A stretch of DNA of 64,000 bases, taken from positions 496,001 to 560,000 of the forward strand of contig NZ_JAUCEN010000002.1 in the NCBI RefSeq assembly GCF_030348945.1, in the 5' to 3' direction. The stretch comes from Peribacillus sp. ACCC06369. GTDB taxonomy: Bacteria > Bacillota > Bacilli > Bacillales > DSM-1321. The notes beneath the pieces were generated by a model. That model was given only the letters and a program-made list of their open reading frames with translations. It was not told where the DNA came from and did not search any database. The position numbers and the translations under genes are program-made. Of the stretch, positions 19,320-27,695 are shown one piece after another; position 1 is the first letter of the stretch; the number at the start of each line of letters is the position of its first letter.

Positions 19320-19414
19320 AAAATAACGGGGAACATTTCAAATATTCGAAAAACTATTGACTTTACGACTATATCCCTATAAAGTGATAATTACGAAAAA
19401 CGTAACACAATATA

Positions 19415-19584
19415 TTCTCTTATCAAGAGTGGCGGAGGGACTGGCCCTAAGATGCCCAGCAACCGTTCCATTAGGAATTGGTGCTAAATCCTGCAAAACA
19501 GAAATGTTTTGACAGATAAGAGAGGGATAAGTCTGCAGAACAGCTGATTAAACCTCTCTATATTAATAGAGAGGTTTTTGTTTT
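19415..19584 (+). promoter_or_regulatory. SAM-I riboswitch with terminator
   Basis: The S-box core is clear: TCTTATCAAGAGTGGCGG, AGGGACTGGCCC and GCCCAGCAACC. The P1 strands TCTCTTATC (19415) and GATAAGAGA (19515) pair. The terminator CCTCTCTA/TAGAGAGG with a T run is at 19551-19584, and the 3' P1 strand AGAGAGG can pair with its left arm to form an antiterminator. When SAM is plentiful the terminator should form and switch off the downstream transporter. A likely promoter, TTGACT and TATAAA, lies about 40-60 bases upstream. Confidence 0.96.
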
Positions 19585-19640
19585 GGGACTTACACCAACT
19601 TAACTGATAAGACTAATAAGAAAATATGGAGGGGAACAAG

Positions 19641-20753
19641 ATGAGAAGGTCTATTAAAGGGATATTCATTTCAGCCATCGCTTCGGCTTTGCTTTTAACG
19701 GGTTGCTCTACAGGGCAGAGTTCCACAGAATCGAAGAAAGAAGAAAAAGTATCATTTGAAAATGTCCCGGAAAGATTTGCTAATGGGGAAGGAGCCAAAA
19801 TCAAAGTGATCCGTAAAATTGGCGGTGATGATCATACGGCCCAATACTTAGCAGGAGCGAAGGAAGAAGGAGAAGCACTGGGGTTTCAAGTGGATACATA
19901 TACAGCCAATGGTGATACGGCTAAATTTCATGATGCGATCGCACAGGCTTTGCAGGAAGATTATGACGGCTATATCATCTCCCATGGTGATGATGCAGCA
20001 ACAGTGAATGACGTTCAAAAGTTGGTTGATGCAGGCAAAAGCGTTGTTACATTCGATTCAATAAGCGATCTAACTAAAATAGAAGGCGTAACATTAACAT
20101 CACAGGATGATGAAGCGTTGGCAACACTGGCTCTTGATAAACTGATAGAAGAACAGAAAGGTGAAGCGGCAATTGCGTATCTTTGGGTGGATGGTTTCCC
20201 TCCAATGGTGAGAAGAAATGCTGTTTATCAGGAGAAATTAAAAGAAAACCCTGGAATTAAAGAAGTCGAAAGATTCGGAGTGGCGTCTGCAGATACTTCG
20301 GTTCAAACACAAAATGCTGTAGCCGCAATGCTGAATAAATACCCTAAAGGTAAATTGGATGCCATTTTCGCAACATGGGATGCCTTCGCTATCGGTGCCG
20401 CCCGGGCAATTAAAGAAGCGGGACGCGATGAAGTGAAGATATACGGAATTGATGTGTCGAATGCAGACCTTCAGGAAATTCAATCAGCTGGCAGCTCATG
20501 GTCCTACACGGCAGCAGTCGATCCCAAGTTGATCGGTGCAGTGAATATGAGGATATTGGCGAAAAAATTAGCGGGCGAAGAAACGCCGCAAACCTATGAC
20601 TTAGAGGCTTCACTTATTTCACAAAAGGAAATCCAAGCTTCAAAAGAAGCGGTAAATATGGCAAATCTGTCTGGTATTGTCGAAGGATGGGGTGTATCAG
20701 CGGAATTTGAAGAAGATTGGATGAAAGTTTTGAAAGATCATTATAAAAAGTAA
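19641..20753 (+). CDS. Ribose-type ABC transporter binding lipoprotein
   Basis: 370 residues from ATG 19641, after GGAGGGG; the in-frame ATG at 19626 overlaps that site. Lipobox LLTGC lies near residue 22. The body is a Peripla_BP_4 (RbsB-like) domain that binds pentoses and related sugars, with the segments SHGDDAATVNDV and VTFDSISD at the family positions. It is the first gene behind the SAM riboswitch, so the ligand is likely sulfur or methionine related. A ribose-like compound such as methylthioribose is an attractive guess, not shown. Confidence 0.92.
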   Translation: MRRSIKGIFISAIASALLLTGCSTGQSSTESKKEEKVSFENVPERFANGEGAKIKVIRKIGGDDHTAQYLAGAKEEGEALGFQVDTYTANGDTAKFHDAIAQALQEDYDGYIISHGDDAATVNDVQKLVDAGKSVVTFDSISDLTKIEGVTLTSQDDEALATLALDKLIEEQKGEAAIAYLWVDGFPPMVRRNAVYQEKLKENPGIKEVERFGVASADTSVQTQNAVAAMLNKYPKGKLDAIFATWDAFAIGAARAIKEAGRDEVKIYGIDVSNADLQEIQSAGSSWSYTAAVDPKLIGAVNMRILAKKLAGEETPQTYDLEASLISQKEIQASKEAVNMANLSGIVEGWGVSAEFEEDWMKVLKDHYKK

Positions 20754-20758
20754 AAGGG

Positions 20759-20787
20759 GACACTCTCTTTCCAGTGAAGGGAGTGTC
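20759..20787 (+). repeat. Intercistronic hairpin
   Basis: GACACTCTCTTT and AAGGGAGTGTC form a stem between the binding-protein and ATPase genes, as in the other importer operon at 3366. It probably protects or limits readthrough of the message. Confidence 0.65.
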
Positions 20788-20809
20788 TGTTCAATAAGGG
20801 GGAATGGAC

Positions 20810-22312
20810 ATGGGCACGCAACTAGAAATGAAGAAAATCTCGATTGAATTTCCGGGGGTGAAGGCGCTTAGTGAAGTTGATTTTTCTGTACAATCAGGGA
20901 AAGCCCACGCATTGGTCGGTGCTAACGGAGCAGGGAAATCGACGTTAATGAAAGTTTTATCGGGAGCCCATGTTCATTATTCAGGTGACATATTCATTGA
21001 TGGGGTGAAGCAGGATATCCGCTCACCAAAAGAGGCGCAGGAACAAGGCATTCAAATTGTTTATCAGGAAGTGGATACGGCCCTCATCCCTTATTTAACC
21101 GTTGGGGAAAATGTGATGTTGAATGATATTGTCCAAAACATGGGAAAAAAACAGATGGTCCAATGGAAAGAGCTGCACAATAAAGCCTCTTGTATTCTTG
21201 AAGATATGAAAATTCGTGTCCCTTCGAAAAAGCTGGTAAGAGACCTTACCTTGGCTGAAAAACAGATGGTCCTGATAGCAAGAGCCGTTTCGACAGAATG
21301 CAAATTCCTGATTCTCGACGAACCAACTGCTCCGTTAAGTCATACGGAGACGACAGAGCTTTTTCGAATTGTAAATGAATTGAAGCAAAAAGGCGTGGGA
21401 ATCATTTTCATTTCACATCGTCTGCCCGAGATTTTTGAAATATGTGAGGAAATTACGGTCATGAGGAATGGGGAGCGTGTCACTTGTCGAAAAATGGAAG
21501 ACATCACCCGTAACGAAGTGGTAGAGAATATGCTCGGGAAAACCATGGAGGAACAGTTCCCTGAAGTGAATTCTTCGATTGGCGACGTTATTCTTGAAGT
21601 GAAGGGATTGTCAGATGCAGAGAAAGTTAAAAATGTTAGTCTCCATATTAAAGCAGGAGAGATAATAGGCTTGGCGGGGTTGGTCGGGGCTGGGAAAACG
21701 GAGCTGTGTAAAACCCTTTTCGGTCATACTTCGATCACAGCGGGTGAGGTCATCCTGAATGGCCGAAAGCTTTCTTTGAAATCACCGCACCATGCAGTAA
21801 AAAGCGGCATGGCACTTGTACCTGAGGAACGCAGGAAAGAAGGGATCCTTGTTCAGGAATCGGTCGCGGCGAACTTGACTGCAGCCAGTATCGGCAAATT
21901 CTGCAGAACATTTGGTTTCGTGGATCGTAAGGCGGAAAAGGAAAAGGCGAAAGAAATGATCGCCAGTATCGGAATTAAAACTCCTTCCGGGGAAGTGAAA
22001 GTCGAAAACCTTTCAGGTGGTAACCAGCAAAAGGTTGCCATTGGAAAATGGCTTATTGCCGATGCGGATGTATACATATTCGATGAACCGACGAAAGGGG
22101 TCGATGTTGGAGCCAAGAAGGATATTTTCGAATTGATTGCTAAGCTTGCGAGGAATGGAAAAGCGATCATTTATGCCTCATCCGAGCTTTCCGAAATCAT
22201 TGGCATTACCAAACGGACATATGTGTTATATGACGGGAGCACTGTCATCGAATTCGAAACGAACAAAACGAATGAAGAAGAACTACTATTCTATTCAACA
22301 GGAGGGAAATAG
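20810..22312 (+). CDS. Ribose-type ABC transporter ATP-binding protein
   Basis: 500 residues with two fused ABC domains, as in RbsA. The first Walker A is GANGAGKST (about 38-46). Its signature region reads LTLAEKQMVLIARA, the usual degenerate form for RbsA N-domains. The second Walker A is GLVGAGKTE, with signature LSGGNQQKVAIGKW and Walker B YIFDEPTKGVD. ATG 20810 is preferred over 20804 because AAGGGGGA needs spacing. It energises the permease encoded one base downstream of its stop and acts at the inner face of the membrane. Confidence 0.95.
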   Translation: MGTQLEMKKISIEFPGVKALSEVDFSVQSGKAHALVGANGAGKSTLMKVLSGAHVHYSGDIFIDGVKQDIRSPKEAQEQGIQIVYQEVDTALIPYLTVGENVMLNDIVQNMGKKQMVQWKELHNKASCILEDMKIRVPSKKLVRDLTLAEKQMVLIARAVSTECKFLILDEPTAPLSHTETTELFRIVNELKQKGVGIIFISHRLPEIFEICEEITVMRNGERVTCRKMEDITRNEVVENMLGKTMEEQFPEVNSSIGDVILEVKGLSDAEKVKNVSLHIKAGEIIGLAGLVGAGKTELCKTLFGHTSITAGEVILNGRKLSLKSPHHAVKSGMALVPEERRKEGILVQESVAANLTAASIGKFCRTFGFVDRKAEKEKAKEMIASIGIKTPSGEVKVENLSGGNQQKVAIGKWLIADADVYIFDEPTKGVDVGAKKDIFELIAKLARNGKAIIYASSELSEIIGITKRTYVLYDGSTVIEFETNKTNEEELLFYSTGGK

Positions 22313-22313
22313 G

Positions 22314-23318
22314 ATGAGCGTACCCATTCCTGTTACACAGACAGTGAAAGCAAAGAAAAAGGTGGAGCTATTCGACTTTTTCTATAAATACGGCACAATA
22401 TTGACGATTATCATTCTGATTGGAATTTTTGCCGTGTCCAATCCATCTTTCATTCAAACTACTAATCTGATCAACATCCTGCGTTCCATTTCAATCGTGA
22501 CCATCATTGCGATCGGCATTACGATATCCCTTACGGTGGATGGCTTCGACCTTTCCGTCGGTTCCGTCGCATCATTGGCCAATGCCATCGTCATATCAAT
22601 GTTTGTCTGGTTTTCGCAGGATACATTTATCGCCATATTAGCTGCGATCGGTGCCTCACTTGTCGTAGGGGCTTTAAATTCGTTCATGATCGTTAAATTG
22701 AGAATTCCCGACATGCTGATGACATTGGCCACCATGTTCATTATCCAGGGAATTGCCCTAACCTATACAAAAGGGGCCACGGTTTCGCAAAATATGGTCA
22801 TGCCCGATGGGACCTTCGCAACAGGTCTGATCAGCCCCCTTTTCGCCAAAATTGGCCAGGTACCATGGATAATCCTGATCATGGCAACCATTGTGATAGC
22901 GACCCATATCTTTTTGACTTATACGAAGCATGGTCGTTATATGTACATTATTGGCGGAAATAAGGAAGCGGCAAGACTTTCCGGGATATCGGTTAATAAA
23001 TACAAAGTTCTTGCCTATCTGCTTTCGGCTCTATTAGCTGCAATTGGGGGGATTGTCCTTGCTTCAAGGGTCATGACATCGGAAATCAATTCAGGGTCCC
23101 CTTATTTAATGGATGCCGTTGCAGCAGCCTTCATTGGTTCCTCCGTTTTAGGAGCGGGAAAACCGAATGCCTTTGGAACCTTCGTCGGTGCAGTCCTGAT
23201 CGGAATCCTTCAAAATGGGCTCATCATGATGTCAGTTCCGTATTATGCGATGGATATCGTCAAAGGAACAGTGCTGGCCCTTGCGCTCGCGGTAACCTAT
23301 TACAAACAAAAACACTAA
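22314..23318 (+). CDS. Ribose-type ABC transporter permease
   Basis: 334 residues from ATG 22314, with GGAGGG 9 bases upstream. A longer in-frame opening back to 22137 lies inside the ATPase gene and is spurious. BPD_transp_2 (RbsC) family with about nine helices and the motif GFDLSVGS near residue 80. It completes the SAM-riboswitch operon of three genes. A terminator lies about 105 bases after the stop. Confidence 0.95.
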   Translation: MSVPIPVTQTVKAKKKVELFDFFYKYGTILTIIILIGIFAVSNPSFIQTTNLINILRSISIVTIIAIGITISLTVDGFDLSVGSVASLANAIVISMFVWFSQDTFIAILAAIGASLVVGALNSFMIVKLRIPDMLMTLATMFIIQGIALTYTKGATVSQNMVMPDGTFATGLISPLFAKIGQVPWIILIMATIVIATHIFLTYTKHGRYMYIIGGNKEAARLSGISVNKYKVLAYLLSALLAAIGGIVLASRVMTSEINSGSPYLMDAVAAAFIGSSVLGAGKPNAFGTFVGAVLIGILQNGLIMMSVPYYAMDIVKGTVLALALAVTYYKQKH

Positions 23319-23421
23319 AGTGAATCCGTCACGTTAATATGACTATATGATAAGTTGCATGTGGATGATATAAGAGAATGGCAACTCGTGGTGAGTTTTA
23401 ACGAAAGAATAAGAAGATAGG

Positions 23422-23452
23422 GGAAGAGGGTTCTTTTTAACCCTCTTTCCAC
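23422..23452. terminator. Bidirectional terminator
   Basis: GGAAGAGGGTT and AACCCTCTTTCC pair across six bases. It lies between the convergent transporter operon and nitroreductase gene and can serve both. Confidence 0.7.
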
Positions 23453-23495
23453 ACTAATTTCCAATATCCAAATTTTTAAAAAGTAATTACACTCA

Positions 23496-24119
23496 CTATA
23501 TTTTGTTTTTATAAATGACTTTGTTAACATCGTGTCTTACTGTTTTGTGACCCTCTTTAATTCCTTTCCCCATGGCAATAAGCATAACATCTAAATACCT
23601 ATCAGAAATTTTTAAGGCTGACTTTAATTGTTCGGAATCATACCCGGACATTGTAATGGTTTCAAGACCTGCCTCGTTCGCCAATAAAACTAACGACATT
23701 GACGCCAGGCTTGCGTCTCTTATTAATTCAACCTTTAAATCTTCTTTTGATTTATTTAGATAATAATTGATTGCCGCGTTTGTTAGATAATCTCTTACTG
23801 ATGCGTCAAAATAACCTTTTTGAAACTCATCCTCATGTATCATTATGATATTTTCTTTTTCAAATGCTTGATAATCACCTAATATAACAATCAGTACTGA
23901 TGCTTCAATTACCTGTTGCTGATTAAAAGCAATGGGCAGTAACAAATTCTTTAAATATGGTTCATCTATAACCAGGTATCGTGTTGCTTGAATATTGTTT
24001 CCGTTAGGCGATTTACTGGCTCCTTCAATAAATGTCGCCAACGTTTCTGGACTAATTTTATAATGGGGATCATACTGCCTTACGGAACGTCTTTTTTCTA
24101 TGATCTCTCTTACACTCAT
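23496..24119 (-). CDS. Nitroreductase family protein
   Basis: 207 residues from ATG 24119 (MSVREIIEKRRSVRQYDP), preceded by GGGAGTGA. A longer frame to 24194 runs into the divergent promoter region. The N-terminal RRSVRQYDP and SPNGNNIQATRY segments are FMN-contacting motifs of the family. It probably reduces quinones or nitro compounds with NAD(P)H. It is divergent from an HxlR-type regulator, which very likely controls it; such pairs often respond to electrophiles. Codon use is more AT-rich than in flanking genes. Confidence 0.9.
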   Translation of the reverse strand: MSVREIIEKRRSVRQYDPHYKISPETLATFIEGASKSPNGNNIQATRYLVIDEPYLKNLLLPIAFNQQQVIEASVLIVILGDYQAFEKENIIMIHEDEFQKGYFDASVRDYLTNAAINYYLNKSKEDLKVELIRDASLASMSLVLLANEAGLETITMSGYDSEQLKSALKISDRYLDVMLIAMGKGIKEGHKTVRHDVNKVIYKNKI

Positions 24120-24190
24120 CCTGTTCACTCCCAATGTTATATTTGCTTCATAATCAGAGTATAATGGACCATGATGTAGTAGAAAATAAC

Positions 24191-24223
24191 GCACAATAAA
24201 GTGGAATAGCCACCTTTATGTGC
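24191..24223. promoter_or_regulatory. Imperfect inverted repeat between divergent genes
   Basis: GCACAATAAAGTGG (24191-24204) and CCACCTTTATGTGC (24210-24223) form an imperfect palindrome just before the HxlR-type gene. Position and symmetry suggest the regulator's operator. Confidence 0.45.
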
Positions 24224-24243
24224 CTATTCAGGAGGAATGAGTA

Positions 24244-24594
24244 ATGAAGAGTCTAAATACTGGAATAAATATTTTCATGAATACTGTAGGAGGAAAGTGG
24301 AAATGCTTAATCCTCTTTTTTCTGAGTCAAAAACCAATGAGGACGAAGGAGTTTTATATTCTAATACCGGCCATTACCCAGAAAGTCTTAACCGACCAAT
24401 TAAAGCAGTTGGAAAGAGATGGGCTTGTCCGAAGAGAAGTATATAAAGTAGTACCACCAAAAGTGGAATACAGTTTAACTGAGTTGGGTCAATCCTTTGT
24501 ACCTGTATTAAATACAATGTGTGAATGGGGCACTACATATGCAGCCGAACAAAACCTCGAAAGACAAGAACAAATCTGTCGTCATCATAAATAA
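24244..24594 (+). CDS. HxlR family transcriptional regulator
   Basis: 116 residues, about the typical length. The winged-helix HxlR core is visible: GGKWKCLILFFL, AITQKVLTDQLKQLERDGLVRR and VEYSLTELG. GGAGGA lies 8 bases before ATG 24244. The family has one Cys used as a redox or electrophile sensor in some members; Cys residues occur at about residues 19, 95 and 112. Divergent to a nitroreductase, hence probably its repressor or activator. Confidence 0.9.
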   Translation: MKSLNTGINIFMNTVGGKWKCLILFFLSQKPMRTKEFYILIPAITQKVLTDQLKQLERDGLVRREVYKVVPPKVEYSLTELGQSFVPVLNTMCEWGTTYAAEQNLERQEQICRHHK

Positions 24595-24921
24595 GTAAGA
24601 ACTGCCTCAACTAGGAGAATGGCTTTTTTTTTGACAAGATCAGTGATGGGAAGCAGGATTTATTCAAGCTCTCAGTATAATTGTAAGAAATACGTTATTA
24701 GAGGAAATGTTTTGAAGATGAACTTTTTGGCAGTCTCTCTAGAGATTGTATTAAACTAACAGGTGCTTTACTTTAAAGTAGTTGCTTTGCCCCGCTCTTT
24801 TTCTTATGGGTTTAAAGGTAACGGTTAGTTGCATAAGATTTTTTTTGCTTTATAATTAGTACCAGGTATTAATATCAAGTTACAAAATTGATGCAATTCA
24901 TAAACACGAGGTGGCTATTCT
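24595..24921 (+). promoter_or_regulatory. Promoter region of fabH
   Basis: No gene is seen here. It contains a weak terminator after the HxlR gene (T run near 24625), an unexplained GC-richer patch near 24760-24810, and a clear promoter: TTGCAT (24829-24834), 16 bases, TATAAT (24851-24856). Confidence 0.65.
24856..24872 (+). promoter_or_regulatory. FapR-like operator
   Basis: TTAGTACCAGGTATTAA matches the FapR consensus TTAGTACCTGATACTAA at 14 of 17 positions and overlaps the -10 box of fabH. FapR represses fatty acid synthesis genes, including fabH copies, until malonyl-CoA rises. The site is an independent sign that the downstream gene is part of that regulon. Confidence 0.75.
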
Positions 24922-25905
24922 ATGTTCAAATCCAAAGCACGTATTACTGCGATAGGGTCGTATGTTCCAGAAAAAAGGTTAACAAATAAAGACTTAGAAA
25001 AAACGGTTGAAACCAATGATGAATGGATTGTTAAACGTACTGGTATTAAAGAACGAAGAATTGCACATGAAGAAGAGTTTGCTAGTGATATAAGTTATAA
25101 AGCTGTAAAGGATTTAATGGAACGGTATGATAAATCTGTCGAAGATGTTGATATGATCATTGTCTGTACCTTTACACCTGATTTCAACACGCCAAGTGTA
25201 GCTTCTTTAGTCCAAGCAAAGCTAGGTATTAAGAATACTGGAGCTATTGATTTAAATGCTGCTTGTGCAGGATTTACTTATGGGTTGCATGTAGCTAATG
25301 GATTAGTAACATCTGGTTTAAACAAGAAAGTTCTGGTTATTGGAGCGGATACTTTATCTAAAATTATGGACTATGAAGATCGAGCAACTTGTATTTTATT
25401 TGGAGATGGTGGAGGAGCAGTTCTTGTAGAATATGATGAACAGCAACCAAGTTTCATTTCTTCACATTTATATTCGGAAGGAGAAGGCGGAAAAAATTTA
25501 TATAGTACAAACCTATCGACACGTATAAATGGTGAAGACTTGAATAATAGTGGTAACCTTGTACAAAATGGACGTGAAGTTTATAAATGGGCTGTTACTA
25601 CTGTTCCAAAAGGAATGCAAACAGTGATGAAAAATACTGAATTTCAATTGAATGATGTTGATTGGTTTGTTCCGCATAGTGCAAATTTAAGAATGATTGA
25701 GTCGATATGTGAAAGAAGCGGCTTTCCTATTGAGCGTACTTTATATAGCTTAGTGGAGTATGGAAATACTTCTTCAGCAACAATACCATTAGCTTTAGAT
25801 ATTGGAATAAGAGAAGGGAAGCTCCGTAATGGTGAGAAGGTTTTATTATATGGTTTCGGTGGTGGTTTAGCACAAGCAGGATTGCTTATCGATTGGACGC
25901 TATAA
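24922..25905 (+). CDS. fabH: 3-oxoacyl-ACP synthase III (FabH)
   Basis: 327 residues. The Cys-His-Asn triad is visible: Cys115 in AACAGFTYG, His252 in VPHSANLRM and Asn282 in EYGNTSSATIP. FabH condenses acyl-CoA with malonyl-ACP to start fatty acid synthesis. GAGGTGG lies 8 bases before the ATG, and a FapR-like site overlaps the promoter. It stands alone, not next to fabF, so it resembles the second FabH copy (FabHB) of Bacillus. Codon use is distinctly AT-rich, hinting at acquisition or different selection. Confidence 0.93.
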   Translation: MFKSKARITAIGSYVPEKRLTNKDLEKTVETNDEWIVKRTGIKERRIAHEEEFASDISYKAVKDLMERYDKSVEDVDMIIVCTFTPDFNTPSVASLVQAKLGIKNTGAIDLNAACAGFTYGLHVANGLVTSGLNKKVLVIGADTLSKIMDYEDRATCILFGDGGGAVLVEYDEQQPSFISSHLYSEGEGGKNLYSTNLSTRINGEDLNNSGNLVQNGREVYKWAVTTVPKGMQTVMKNTEFQLNDVDWFVPHSANLRMIESICERSGFPIERTLYSLVEYGNTSSATIPLALDIGIREGKLRNGEKVLLYGFGGGLAQAGLLIDWTL

Positions 25906-26411
25906 CTCAGCAAGACCTCCATTTTAATTTTAGGAGAATTATGATGGTGTAAAACTTGAGGTGATTCCCATGAGGAAATGGCTTCTTTTATAAAAACCGT
26001 TTGCGTTTTCTATAGTGTTATTAAATTCAATTTGTAGTTTTATGATTACCATAATTTTAAAACAAGACTTGGTTGTACTCCATGATTTTTATCATTTATA
26101 TGGGATGAAATCAATTGGAACGTTTTTTAAAAGAAAAAAAGCAAACTGCTTCTTCTAATTTGCCTTCTGTCTGTGAGTGGCTGCACTTTTTGTTATTTCC
26201 AAAGTCGCCACCATTTTCGTGTTAACTGGCGAAATTTTTTTTAAAAATTTTAACTTTCTACAGCAGTTCCCTAAAATTCAACGGATTCCCTTGATAGATC
26301 AAGGTTTTCTACGTTGTCACTCATAAGTTGCATAGTAATGCGCTTATTACTATCTTTACTTTGCATAATTCCTCTCACAATACTAGGACTAGGAAAGGCG
26401 ATGAACTCATT
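25906..26411. other. Gene-free stretch
   Basis: No gene is supported. A hairpin TCGCCA...TGGCGA (26215-26232) followed by a run of eight T residues looks like a terminator without an intact gene in front of it. Together with the irregular composition this suggests a deletion scar. Confidence 0.4.
26215..26242 (+). terminator. Orphan terminator-like hairpin
   Basis: A 6-bp stem TCGCCA/TGGCGA is followed by AATTTTTTTT. It is about 310 bases past fabH, too far to be its obvious terminator. Confidence 0.45.
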
Positions 26412-26864
26412 ATGATTTTTAGCGAACGATTAAAAAAAGAACGTGAAAAAAGAAATTGGTCACAAAATGATCTTGCAGAGAAGATTCATGTGAGTCGCCA
26501 ATCTGTGTCCAAATGGGAAACGGGAAAAAATTATCCAAGTATTGAAGTACTCATTAATTTAAGTGATTTATTTCAAATTACGGTAGATGAATTATTAAGG
26601 AGTGACGAGGAATTGAAAGAAAAAATAATACGGGAAAGTAAGCAGTTGGCATTTCCGAAAAGGAAATTGTTTTTTGATATCGTGTTATTAATAGGAGCAT
26701 TTTTGTTAGTGTCTAAATTAATTATTTTTGGCCTTAACAAATTTGTTGGCACAGATATTACAATTTTAAAAAGTATGCCAGTTGTATTTAGGTTTTTACC
26801 ATTTGCATTGATGGTCATTGGTGGTATTGGTTCAGATTATTTGAAAGATAAATATGTAGATTAA
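26412..26864 (+). CDS. XRE family regulator with membrane helices
   Basis: 150 residues from ATG 26412 (MIFSERLKKEREKRN). An XRE helix-turn-helix covers residues 5-60 (WSQNDLAEKIHVSRQSVSKWE). Two hydrophobic helices follow, at about 85-105 and 120-140, so the regulator is probably membrane anchored. The ribosome site is weak (AAAGGCG, distant), and an upstream start is possible. Such proteins are common in Bacillus accessory regions; target genes are unknown. AT-rich like its neighbours. Confidence 0.8.
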   Translation: MIFSERLKKEREKRNWSQNDLAEKIHVSRQSVSKWETGKNYPSIEVLINLSDLFQITVDELLRSDEELKEKIIRESKQLAFPKRKLFFDIVLLIGAFLLVSKLIIFGLNKFVGTDITILKSMPVVFRFLPFALMVIGGIGSDYLKDKYVD

Positions 26865-26991
26865 AAATAACTCTACCTAAAATAGCGATAATTGTAATTT
26901 CTTTTAAAGGAAATGCCCTTACAAACTTTAGGGATACCAGAGGAAAGAGATTGATCATTTTATAAAAAACTGTACATTAAAACACAAAAAA

Positions 26992-27030
26992 AGAATCCAT
27001 CTTTTTTCAAAATGGATTCTTTTTATTTTT
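26992..27030 (+). terminator. Terminator after XRE gene
   Basis: AGAATCCAT and ATGGATTCT form a 9-bp stem followed by TTTTATTTTT. It lies about 130 bases past the stop. Confidence 0.8.
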
Positions 27031-27158
27031 CCTTATATAGGGAGAGGGAAATCTTTTGAGCAAACTTAGTTTCAATGCCAGAGGTATAGCCCGATATCTC
27101 CTTTAGGAGTCTTATCTTAAAGAAACAGTACCTTTGAATTTTAGGTTCTGTTCATTTT

Positions 27159-27527
27159 CTATTTGAACTTTTGCACTTCTTCATTTCCCTCGAATTTGTT
27201 GTCTTTCAAAATGCCGATTTCTTCAATATGGTTTCGCGCCGTTTCATCGCCAAATTTATAAATGAGGGCATAAAGCTTTTTCATGGCTGCATCGTATTTA
27301 TCATTTGCCCGGTCATGATGATAGAGAAGGTATGGCACATGTGAACGGGCGTATGCCTCCAGGTCATCTGTCCGGTGTTCCTCCAAGCATTGTTTCAATT
27401 CTGCAAGTTCCTCATCAGTTGCGTGTACAGTGAAGCTCGGGTTCTCTTCAAGTTTTTGTCCGAGTACATCGCCGCTGACCAAATCGACATGATAGGTCTG
27501 TTTTTCCTGCATCATTCTGCTCATCAT
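27159..27527 (-). CDS. Hypothetical protein, 122 residues
   Basis: An acidic, predicted all-helical soluble protein with no signal or membrane helix. It contains the charged segments ATDEELAELKQCLEEH and HHDRANDKYDAAMKKL. AAAGG sits directly before the first of several Met codons, so the true start may be ATG 27515. I do not recognise a family with certainty. It is an isolated minus-strand gene between plus-strand neighbours. Balanced codon use and open length support it being real. Confidence 0.7.
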   Translation of the reverse strand: MMSRMMQEKQTYHVDLVSGDVLGQKLEENPSFTVHATDEELAELKQCLEEHRTDDLEAYARSHVPYLLYHHDRANDKYDAAMKKLYALIYKFGDETARNHIEEIGILKDNKFEGNEEVQKFK

Positions 27528-27695
27528 CCTTTCAAGCGTTTATCTATTCTGTACCACTATTTGTAAAAAGTTAATCATAAAAGTAAACATTTCCTTAATG
27601 AAAATGATAGGAAATAGAGGTATCGGATTTCATATCAAATGGTTTAAGATGGATGTATAGAATGATATGGAAGAGTAACTTTGAGGAGTGATATT

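Noticed and set aside
22137..22313. N-terminal extension of the ribose-type permease
   Set aside because: It lies wholly inside the ATPase gene in another frame; ATG 22314 has a strong ribosome site.
26161..26242. Insertion sequence end or transposase remnant
   Set aside because: No transposase-like translation and no matching inverted end; only a terminator-like hairpin is visible.
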